8,872 bases of DNA from assembly GCA_937925645.1 (NCBI GenBank), contig CALAMB010000479.1, positions 1 to 8,872 of the forward strand, written 5' to 3'. A program made the position numbers and the translations under genes. Position 1 is the stretch's first letter; every line of letters begins with the position of its first letter. The notes under the pieces were generated by a model. It made no database searches. It was not told where the DNA came from and worked only from the letters and a program-made list of their open reading frames with translations. The DNA comes from an uncultured Acidobacteriota bacterium. Lineage in GTDB: Bacteria; Acidobacteriota; JAAYUB01. Below are positions 1 through 5,765 of the stretch, piece by piece.

Positions 1-3000
1 TGCCCAACAACGCGGAAGGATACGGCCGGCTGGACCTGGAGCACTCCCTGTTTCCGGGTTCCGGCTGGGGGGATGACCCCTATCGGGAACAGGCTGTATA
101 TGACGTGACGCCGGGACTACAAACGGGACAGACCCATAACTACACCTTCAGCGTCCTCAACGCGAACGACCCTTTGATTATCACACTTGTTTGGACCGAT
201 CCGTGGGCGACCGCTCCCTCTGGGGCCCGATTGGTCAACAATATTGATCTCGAGGTTTTCTCACCAAGCGGCACCCGGTACTATCCAAACAGCAAGGACT
301 GGATCTCCGATGCCACACAGGACAGCCTCAACAACGTGGAGCAGGCGTACATAACAACTCCAATTGATGGTGTTTGGTCAATCACAGTACGCGGAACCAG
401 CGTTCCGGGCAATGGCACGAGCGGAACAAATATTCAGCCGTATGCCCTAGCCATCAGTGGAGTTTATTGTGATGTGTTGAGCGCCCCCACCGGCGTGAGC
501 GCGACCCCCAATGGCAACAACAGCATTTTTGTAGACTGGAGCTCAGTCTCCGGAGCTACTGAATACCATATTTATCGAGGGACCGTTGCAGGTGGACCTT
601 ACACATTGTTAGATGTAGTAACTGCTCCGACAACTAATTACACCGACAACTCAGTTTCTGGCGGCGTCACCCACTACTACATTATCCGCGCATTCGGAAG
701 CGATCGAAGTGCTTGTGAGACTCTTGGCTCAGCAGAAGTATCGGCTACTCCAATCGGTGCCTGCAATTTGCCGCCAGTATTTGCCGGTCTGACCTCCGTA
801 TCCAGCCCAGGTAGCGGCAACTGCGGCCTGAATCTGGCTTGGAGCGCCGCTACGCCCCAATGCGGGGGTTCGGTCACCTATTCGATTTTCCGGTCCACAT
901 CTACCGGATTCACTCCCGCCGTGGCCAACCGCATCGCTGTAGGTGTAACCGGCACCAGCTACAGCGATTTAAGTGGCCTAACTAGCGGCACAACTTATCA
1001 CTACGTGGTGCGTGCGGTGGATACAAGCAATGGCGTAGAAGAGACCAACACGACGGAACAGTCTGGTGTTCCGTATGGCCCTGTTTCTGCAGCTATTTTG
1101 TATGGCCCCGAAAATTTTGACAGTTATGCCGACAACAATCTGGCTGGTTGGAGTACTGGTTCTTTCTCCGGTGACGCAGTGGATTGGCGTGGCGTGAAGA
1201 CTTGCTCCGCCCATTCAGGCTCTAAGATTTTCCGATGCGGGGGCAACCAAAACTGCACAGCCAATTATGCCAGCAGTAAGCACTCCTTCGCGCGTCCGTC
1301 GGCAATTACAGTGCCAGTGGGTTCTCAGAATGTCCGGTTGAATTTTTGGCACCGTTGGCGGTTTGAGAATAATTATGATGGTGGGTATATCAGGATTTCA
1401 ACTGATGGAACCACTTTCACCTACGTTCAATCCTCTGCCATGACTGCGGGTGCATATAATGGTTATGCAGCCAACGATACCAACTTTCAGGTTTGGACGA
1501 ACGCTCAAACGACATTTGTGAATTCCATTGTCGATCTGGATGTAGCTTGCAATTTGATTTCCGGCAATACAGGTGGTGCAGCCGGAAAAACAATTTATAT
1601 TGCATTCACATTTTACTCTGACTCAGGCGTTGAAGATGACGGTTGGTTCATCGACGATGTCCAAATCACCGCTGACGTTCCCGGTTCATGCTCCGGCACG
1701 CCCGAGGAAGTTATGTACCTTACGGCCACGGCCACAAATGGAAAGACCAAGCTGGAATGGGTGAACCCTTCGAGCAATTACTCCACGACTAGAATCTGTG
1801 TGAAAACCGGCGGTTATCCCACCGGACCCACAGATGGCTTTCTAACCGATCAGTCACCGATGTCGGGTCAGTACGATTCTCTGGAGTATTCCGGAACGAA
1901 CGGAACGACATACTACTTCGCCGCTTACGTGCACAACGGCAGCGCCTACTCCAGCGGCAAGACGGTGGCGGCGCGGCCGTTTGACACGAGCGGCGCGGTG
2001 AAGTGGGCCTATAGCACCGGCGCCACGGCGCTGGCGCCGCCGGGGGTCAACCCCGGCGCCATCGGGGCCGGCGGCGTGTACGCCGTGTCCAACGACCGGA
2101 ACCTCCACGCCACCAACCCGTCGGCTGCCGGCGGCGACTGGCCGCGGGGCGGCGGCTACACGTGGGAACCAATGGCCATGAACGGGCCGGCCCAGGACCG
2201 GCCGGCGGTGGTGCCCACGGAGCTGGTCTCCGGCGCCGCCGAGGTGGCCTTCGTGGGCTCCCAGGACGGCTACGTCTACGCCGCCGACGCCGAGACCGGC
2301 GCGCCGCTCTGGACGAGCGCCTCGCTGGGCGAGGTGGTCCAGGCGGCGCCCTCGGCGATGTTCACCGCGTACGGCGGCGACTACGACCTGGTGTTCGCCG
2401 CCACGCGCAGCGCCACGAGCGAAAACAAGGTCTACGCCCTGAACCCGGCCACGGGGGCCACGCTGTACTACTTCAACAACGGCGGCGGCGCCAACGCCAT
2501 GGGCATCATCAGCGGCGGCGTCCTGGTGGACTACGACACCAACCGGGTCTACTTCGCCAGCCGGGCCAAGGGCGGCGGTTCCACCCACACCGTCTGGTGC
2601 CTGTCGTTCAACGGCTCGGCGTTCACCAAAGTCTGGTCCCAGCCCCTGGGCGACATCGACGGCGTGCCGGTGGTCTGGAACGGCCGGGTGTTCGTGGGCA
2701 CCAACGCCGGCGTGGTCTACTGCCTGAGCGCCAGCGACGGCGTCACCCAGTGGAGCTACAACACGGGCACGGGTTCGCCGGTGAAGGCGTACCTGTTCCC
2801 CACCTACACCGCCGCGCCCCACCGGCTGTTCTTCAGCACCAGCAGCAATGTTTACTGCATCAGCGACAACGGCGGGTCTTCCTACACCGTGAACTGGACT
2901 GTGACCACCATTCCGTCGCCCTCCACGCCGCTGTTCCTGTTCGGCACATCCTATATCTACGTGGGCTCAAGCGACGGGCGGCTCTACCAGATCAACATCA

Positions 3001-3149
3001 CCGACGGCGCCAACACCTATGTGGCGCTGTCGCCCGGCGCCTCGCCGGTGCCGGTGGTGGGGAGCCCGGCCTACGACTACGTGAACCGAATGGTGTACGT
3101 GGGCACCGACACCGGCGTGATGTACGCCGTGAGCGTGCCGCTGCCCTAA
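1..3149 (+). CDS. Secreted S8 (subtilisin-like) protease, C-terminal part, with FN3, jelly-roll and PQQ-propeller domains (5' partial)
   Basis: The reading frame is open from the left edge (first full codon at 3) to TAA at 3147-3149, so this is the last ~1048 residues of a longer extracellular protein. The motif GYGRLDL near 18-38 matches the end of a subtilase catalytic domain; the Asp, His and Ser residues lie upstream, outside the window. A beta-barrel follows (~93-458) with LVWTDP, LVNNIDLEV and NNVEQAYI, typical of KP-43/kexin-like subtilases. Next come FN3 domain 1 (~480-755), FN3 domain 2 (~768-1070), a jelly-roll/MAM-like domain (~1110-1688, ending DDGWFIDDVQI), FN3 domain 3 (~1701-1979) and a PQQ-like beta-propeller (~1992-3146). 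I count eight VYVG-type repeat units; the last pairs with the strand VKWAYST before the first unit, a velcro closure. Likely role: secreted or surface proteolysis, with the add-ons binding polymer or protein. No C-terminal sorting signal is visible. Base composition rises sharply near 1920. Sure of subtilase type, less of substrate. Confidence 0.85.
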   Translation, partial: PNNAEGYGRLDLEHSLFPGSGWGDDPYREQAVYDVTPGLQTGQTHNYTFSVLNANDPLIITLVWTDPWATAPSGARLVNNIDLEVFSPSGTRYYPNSKDWISDATQDSLNNVEQAYITTPIDGVWSITVRGTSVPGNGTSGTNIQPYALAISGVYCDVLSAPTGVSATPNGNNSIFVDWSSVSGATEYHIYRGTVAGGPYTLLDVVTAPTTNYTDNSVSGGVTHYYIIRAFGSDRSACETLGSAEVSATPIGACNLPPVFAGLTSVSSPGSGNCGLNLAWSAATPQCGGSVTYSIFRSTSTGFTPAVANRIAVGVTGTSYSDLSGLTSGTTYHYVVRAVDTSNGVEETNTTEQSGVPYGPVSAAILYGPENFDSYADNNLAGWSTGSFSGDAVDWRGVKTCSAHSGSKIFRCGGNQNCTANYASSKHSFARPSAITVPVGSQNVRLNFWHRWRFENNYDGGYIRISTDGTTFTYVQSSAMTAGAYNGYAANDTNFQVWTNAQTTFVNSIVDLDVACNLISGNTGGAAGKTIYIAFTFYSDSGVEDDGWFIDDVQITADVPGSCSGTPEEVMYLTATATNGKTKLEWVNPSSNYSTTRICVKTGGYPTGPTDGFLTDQSPMSGQYDSLEYSGTNGTTYYFAAYVHNGSAYSSGKTVAARPFDTSGAVKWAYSTGATALAPPGVNPGAIGAGGVYAVSNDRNLHATNPSAAGGDWPRGGGYTWEPMAMNGPAQDRPAVVPTELVSGAAEVAFVGSQDGYVYAADAETGAPLWTSASLGEVVQAAPSAMFTAYGGDYDLVFAATRSATSENKVYALNPATGATLYYFNNGGGANAMGIISGGVLVDYDTNRVYFASRAKGGGSTHTVWCLSFNGSAFTKVWSQPLGDIDGVPVVWNGRVFVGTNAGVVYCLSASDGVTQWSYNTGTGSPVKAYLFPTYTAAPHRLFFSTSSNVYCISDNGGSSYTVNWTVTTIPSPSTPLFLFGTSYIYVGSSDGRLYQINITDGANTYVALSPGASPVPVVGSPAYDYVNRMVYVGTDTGVMYAVSVPLP

Positions 3150-3154
3150 GGAGG
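3148..3154 (+). promoter_or_regulatory. Shine-Dalgarno of the small secreted protein gene, overlapping the protease stop codon
   Basis: AAGGAGG sits 5 nt before the ATG at 3160 and shares its two A residues with the TAA stop of the upstream protease gene. A ribosome terminating on the protease message therefore covers or clears this site, which suggests translational coupling and fixes the start of the downstream gene. Confidence 0.85.
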
Positions 3155-3159
3155 CGATC

Positions 3160-3699
3160 ATGCGCAACATCGTAACCACCCTGCTGATCATCGGCGCCCT
3201 GGCCCTGGCCGTCGCCGGCGCCGCGATTGAAGACGACAAGGTCATGGCCAAGCCGTGCGCCTACGTGCTGGCCAGCTCGCCCGAGGAGAACACCAACGCC
3301 TACGCCAGCAAGTTCTCGGCCAGCCGCACCGTGGACCTGACCCTGTCGGTGCTGCTGCCGACCACGTTCACGGGCGAGCACCGGCTGGCGCTCCGCGTGT
3401 ACACGCCCAACGGCAGCCTGTACCAGGAGCTGGCGGTGCCGGTGGCCTCGCCGGGCACGGCCAAGGCCCACGGCCTGCAGACCCGCACCCTCCCCGGCTA
3501 CCCGCGGGCCAAGAAGGTGGTGATCCCCCAGGAGGTCTCGTACCTGAACCAGCGGTTCTACCGGGTGGACATCCCCTTCCCGGTGGGCGGCACCCTGATC
3601 ACCAGCAACGGGCTGTACGGCAAATGGCGGATCACCGCGCACCTGGACGGCGCGGACGACGCCTGCGGCGCGGCCGCCCAGATCGTCATCACCGAGTGA
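3160..3699 (+). CDS. Small exported protein of unknown family, coupled to the protease
   Basis: I do not recognise the family. The 179-residue product begins with a short charged start (MRN) and a hydrophobic stretch at residues ~4-21, ending in Ala-Gly-Ala-Ala, which looks like a Sec signal peptide with cleavage around residues 19-22. The mature ~158 residues are rich in beta-type sequence (VDLTLSVLL, HRLALRVYTPNG, KWRITAHLDG), suggesting an Ig-like or macroglobulin-like sandwich. Only two cysteines are present (Cys33 and Cys169), near opposite ends of the mature chain, so one disulfide tying the termini is possible. There is no lipobox and no second membrane segment. ATG is favoured by the strong Shine-Dalgarno 5 nt upstream. 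The gene starts 10 nt after the protease stop and is followed by a terminator, so the two form one transcription unit. A partner, inhibitor or accessory subunit of the protease is inference only. Confidence 0.8.
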   Translation: MRNIVTTLLIIGALALAVAGAAIEDDKVMAKPCAYVLASSPEENTNAYASKFSASRTVDLTLSVLLPTTFTGEHRLALRVYTPNGSLYQELAVPVASPGTAKAHGLQTRTLPGYPRAKKVVIPQEVSYLNQRFYRVDIPFPVGGTLITSNGLYGKWRITAHLDGADDACGAAAQIVITE

Positions 3700-3822
3700 G
3701 TGAACCCGGCCGCCGGGACGGCCCCCACTGCGGACGGCCGCCCGGCGGTTGCGGATATTCCGGTTTGATGGGTGAGTGAGGTGGGGATCGGCGGAGCGCG
3801 ATATCCGCCATCATGATGGAAG

Positions 3823-3849
3823 ACCCGGCAGGCGTTGCCGGGTTTTTTT
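3823..3849 (+). terminator. Intrinsic (rho-independent) terminator
   Basis: A perfect 8-bp stem, ACCCGGCA at 3823-3830 paired with TGCCGGGT at 3836-3843, encloses a 5-nt loop (GGCGT) and runs directly into seven T residues at 3843-3849. It lies 124 nt after the small secreted protein gene and upstream of the pgsA promoter, so it should end the protease transcript. The terminal A-T pair uses the first T of the tract. This is the clearest terminator in the window. Confidence 0.9.
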
Positions 3850-3954
3850 GTCGCGTCGCGTTCCCGCCGGTCTGTGCCGCAACCGGGCCGCGGCGGTCGA
3901 CCGGCGGTTCCGCCGGCCGTCCGCTGCCCGCGCCGCGGGATGGGGCGCGCCGGC

Positions 3955-3984
3955 TTGCCTGGGCCCCGGCCGGTGTGGTATGGT
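3955..3984 (+). promoter_or_regulatory. Probable sigma-70 promoter of pgsA
   Basis: TTGCCT at 3955-3960 (-35-like) and TATGGT at 3979-3984 (-10-like) are separated by 18 nt, in an otherwise very GC-rich spacer. The predicted transcription start near 3991 would leave a leader of about 47 nt before the pgsA ATG. Position after a terminator and before an operon supports it. Both hexamers deviate from consensus, so this is a prediction only. Confidence 0.5.
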
Positions 3985-4037
3985 GGAAGCGAGCCGAAAC
4001 CGGGCCGCCATCGAACCGGGCCGGGGTGTGGAGCGCG

Positions 4038-4664
4038 ATGAATCTGGCCAATTATTTAACGCTGCTGCGAATTTTTTCGATCCCCTTCCTGGTGACGGTG
4101 CTCCTCACCGAGTTTCCCAACAAGGAGATCTGGGGGATCGGGCTGTTCCTCGCGGCGTCGGTGACCGACGTCCTGGACGGCTACATCGCCCGCCGGCGGC
4201 GCCAGGTCACCACCATGGGCATCCTGATGGACCCCCTGGCCGACAAGCTGCTCATCTCCTCGGCCTTCATCATCCTGGTCCAGCTCCACCTGGTGCCGGC
4301 CTGGATGGTGGTGATCATCATCGGCCGCGAGTTCGCCGTCACCGGGTTGCGGAACCTGGCCTCTTCGGAAGGGCTGATCATCCGGGCGTCGGCGCTGGGC
4401 AAGACCAAGATGGTCTTCCAGGTGGTGGCGGTGTGCCTCATCCTGGCCGGCGCGCGGTTCGGGGGGATCTGGCTGCTGCTGGGCAAGATCTCGCTCTGGC
4501 TGGTCCTGGTGATCGCGGTCAGCAGCATGGTGCATTATTTCTTCGTGTTCTGGCGCAAGATCGACGCGCACCGCAAGAAGCGGATCCGCCTGAAGCGCAA
4601 GCTGTTCCAGCGGCGGCAGAACCGGGTGATCCGGGAGGCCCGCAGTGAATCCTCTGTCGAATGA
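4038..4664 (+). CDS. pgsA: CDP-diacylglycerol--glycerol-3-phosphate 3-phosphatidyltransferase (PgsA)
   Basis: This integral membrane enzyme makes phosphatidylglycerophosphate from CDP-diacylglycerol and glycerol-3-phosphate, the committed step to phosphatidylglycerol and cardiolipin. The 208-residue product carries the complete CDP-alcohol phosphotransferase signature: Asp44, Asp47, Gly48, Ala51, Arg52, Gly61, Asp65 and Asp69 with exact family spacing. The opening NLANYLTLLRI and the later GREFAVTGLR and ASALGKTKM segments are characteristic of PgsA rather than of PssA. Hydrophobic stretches at about 5-23, 31-43, 71-98, 123-139 and 143-171 fit the multi-helix membrane fold. ATG at 4038 gives the standard N-terminus and has GGAG at 4030-4033; an in-frame GTG at 4026 is an unlikely alternative. 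The C-terminal tail (173-202) is unusually basic, 15 Lys/Arg in 30 residues, and makes the protein longer than the ~180-190 residues usual for the family. Its 3' end overlaps the next gene by 20 nt. Confidence 0.93.
   Translation: MNLANYLTLLRIFSIPFLVTVLLTEFPNKEIWGIGLFLAASVTDVLDGYIARRRRQVTTMGILMDPLADKLLISSAFIILVQLHLVPAWMVVIIIGREFAVTGLRNLASSEGLIIRASALGKTKMVFQVVAVCLILAGARFGGIWLLLGKISLWLVLVIAVSSMVHYFFVFWRKIDAHRKKRIRLKRKLFQRRQNRVIREARSESSVE
4633..4638 (+). promoter_or_regulatory. Shine-Dalgarno of the AMMECR1 gene, inside the pgsA 3' end
   Basis: GGGAGG lies 6 nt before the GTG at 4645, within the last codons of pgsA. Its position decides the GTG start and the 20-nt overlap, and implies translational coupling. 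Confidence 0.75.
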
Positions 4665-5199
4665 CGTCCGGACGGAGTGCCTGTTCCTCGCGCGCAAGAC
4701 CCTGCACGCCCACGTGCGGCGGCAACAGGCGGGCGACGCCTACCGGCCGGCGCACCCCGAGCTGGAGCAACCCTGCGGCGCCTTCGTCACGCTGAAGCGC
4801 GACGGGGAGCTGCGCGGCTGCATCGGCTACGTCGAGGCCGTCAAGCCGCTGTGGGAGACCATCGCCGACTGCACCGTCTCGGCGGCGAGCGACGACCCGC
4901 GCTTCCCGCCCGTGGCGCCCGGCGAGCTGGCGGCGATCACCATCGAGATCTCGGTGCTATCGCCCATGCGCGACGTGGCCGACCCGGCGGAGATCGTCGT
5001 GGGCCGCGACGGCCTGCTGATCTCCACCGGCTTCCGCCGCGGGCTGCTGCTGCCCCAGGTGGCCACCGAGTACGGCTGGGACCGCGAGGAGTTCCTGCGC
5101 CACACCTGCCGCAAGGCGGGCCTGCCCGACGACGCCTGGCGCAAGGGCGCGCGCATTCAGGCGTTCACCGCCGACGTGTTCGGCGAACCCGAAGCATAG
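4645..5199 (+). CDS. AMMECR1-domain protein (AmmeMemoRadiSam system protein A family)
   Basis: The 184-residue protein matches the AMMECR1 family over its whole length. Family landmarks are GAFVTL (45-50), the hallmark LRGCIGY (56-62, with Cys59), DPRFPPV (84-90), EISVLSPM (101-108), GLLLPQVATEYGW (133-145) and HTCRKAGL (153-160, with Cys155). It has no signal peptide or membrane segment, so it should be cytosolic. The biochemical role of the family is unsettled; bacterial members often occur beside Memo-like and radical SAM genes, and a role with a radical-SAM RNA or protein modification has been suggested. Neither partner is visible here; the neighbours are pgsA upstream and rnk downstream. 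The start is GTG at 4645, supported by GGGAGG 6 nt upstream, and overlaps pgsA by 20 nt in another frame, so the two are almost certainly co-transcribed. Family assignment is secure; function is not. Confidence 0.9.
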   Translation: MNPLSNDVRTECLFLARKTLHAHVRRQQAGDAYRPAHPELEQPCGAFVTLKRDGELRGCIGYVEAVKPLWETIADCTVSAASDDPRFPPVAPGELAAITIEISVLSPMRDVADPAEIVVGRDGLLISTGFRRGLLLPQVATEYGWDREEFLRHTCRKAGLPDDAWRKGARIQAFTADVFGEPEA

Positions 5200-5211
5200 T
5201 CCGTCATCCGC

Positions 5212-5265
5212 CGCGGCCGGCTGCAGACCGCCCCGGGCGGCCCGCCGGACGCATCGCCGGCCGCG
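5212..5265. repeat. GC-rich inverted repeat in the AMMECR1-rnk spacer
   Basis: CGCGGCCGGC at 5212-5221 and GCCGGCCGCG at 5256-5265 form a perfect 10-bp stem around 34 nt. That loop contains a second small hairpin, CCGCC (5228-5232) with GGCGG (5236-5240). The 9-mer GCCGCGGCC also occurs as a direct repeat at 5210-5218 and 5267-5275, on either side. There is no T tract, so it is not a classical intrinsic terminator; it may be an mRNA stabilising or attenuating structure, or chance in a GC-rich spacer. Confidence 0.45.
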
Positions 5266-5299
5266 TGCCGCGGCCATCGGATCCGAGGTCAGGGAGCAA

Positions 5300-5303
5300 G
5301 AGG
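5300..5303 (+). promoter_or_regulatory. Ribosome binding site favouring the ATG start of rnk
   Basis: GAGG (extended GAGGTGA, complementary to the 16S rRNA tail) ends 5 nt before ATG 5309. A competing AGGGAG at 5291-5296 is 6 nt before GTG 5303, so a start two codons earlier is possible. Confidence 0.5.
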
Positions 5304-5308
5304 TGAGC

Positions 5309-5725
5309 ATGCAACCGCGAAGAATCTTCATCACCGAGTACGACAAGGAGCGGCTGGAGAAGATCCTGCCCGCAACCCCGGACTCCGCCAACCGCAACCG
5401 GCAGGACCTGCGGAACCTGGCCAGGGAGCTGGCGCGAGCCAAGATCGTGCCGCCCGAGCGGATCCCGCCCGACGTCGTGACCATGAATTCGCGGGTGGTC
5501 CTGCGCGACCTGGACTCGGACGAGACGATGACCTACACGCTGGTCTTCCCGAAGGACGCGGACATCGGCGCCGGCGCCATCTCCGTCCTGGCGCCGGTGG
5601 GCACCGCCATCATCGGCTACGCCGTCGGGGCGGTCATCGAGTGGCCGGTACCGGGCGGCATTCGGCGCATCCGGATCGAGCAGATCCTGTACCAGCCGGA
5701 GGCGGCGGGCGACTTCCACCTGTAA
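5309..5725 (+). CDS. rnk: Rnk-like regulator of nucleoside diphosphate kinase (GreA/GreB-fold RNA polymerase-binding protein)
   Basis: The 138-residue product resembles Escherichia coli Rnk (136 residues) across its length. It has a short N-terminal helical segment (about residues 8-45), the diagnostic VVTMNSRV, the GreA-like C-terminal segment with SVLAPVGTAIIGYAVG, a WPVPGG turn, and the terminal LYQPEAAGDF. Rnk proteins bind RNA polymerase near the secondary channel, competing with Gre factors, and were first described as affecting nucleoside diphosphate kinase level. The coiled coil is much shorter than in GreA, so transcript-cleavage activity is not expected. I chose ATG 5309, which aligns with the N-terminus of known Rnk; GTG 5303 would add two residues. 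It lies 109 nt after the AMMECR1 stop with no clear promoter between, so read-through is likely. It converges on the response regulator gene with 40 nt between stops and no visible terminator. Confidence 0.9.
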   Translation: MQPRRIFITEYDKERLEKILPATPDSANRNRQDLRNLARELARAKIVPPERIPPDVVTMNSRVVLRDLDSDETMTYTLVFPKDADIGAGAISVLAPVGTAIIGYAVGAVIEWPVPGGIRRIRIEQILYQPEAAGDFHL

Positions 5726-5765
5726 GGCGGCGCGCCCGGGTCGGAGCGGCGACGGAGGGGGCGGC

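Larger units (their letters stand above)
3700..4037 (+). other. Intergenic region between the protease unit and pgsA
   Basis: This 338-nt stretch has no credible gene. It holds a 12-nt perfect palindrome (3808-3819), an intrinsic terminator for the upstream unit (3823-3849), and a likely sigma-70 promoter (3955-3984) ahead of pgsA. Open frames crossing it (for example from ATG 3813 in the pgsA frame) pass through the terminator and have no protein-like composition. The stretch 3850-3950 is very GC-rich and shows nothing else that I can support. Confidence 0.7.

Noticed and set aside
105..107. GTG at 105 as the true start of the protease gene
   Set aside because: The frame is open to the left edge and the residues before it (GYGRLDL) are a recognised subtilase segment, so this valine is internal.
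411..430. TGGCACG resembling the -24 element of a sigma-54 promoter
   Set aside because: No TTGC-like -12 element follows at the required spacing, and the site is inside the protease coding sequence.
480..1979. Possible tandem DNA repeat from the three FN3 domains
   Set aside because: The FN3 domains resemble each other only at protein-fold level; I found no long near-identical nucleotide repeat among them.
1854..2822. Long minus-strand open frame opposite the propeller-coding region
   Set aside because: Its product is a low-complexity run of Arg, Ala, Gly, His and Val with no domain, as expected opposite a GC-rich gene; the plus-strand frame has clear propeller repeats.
2162..3175. Plus-strand 337-codon frame overlapping the propeller
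   Set aside because: Arg/Gly/His-rich shadow of the true frame, with no recognisable motif or ribosome binding site.
3813..4037. ATG 3813 as the start of pgsA, adding 75 residues
   Set aside because: The extension would begin upstream of an intrinsic terminator and the likely promoter, and its residues have no family similarity; ATG 4038 gives the standard PgsA N-terminus.
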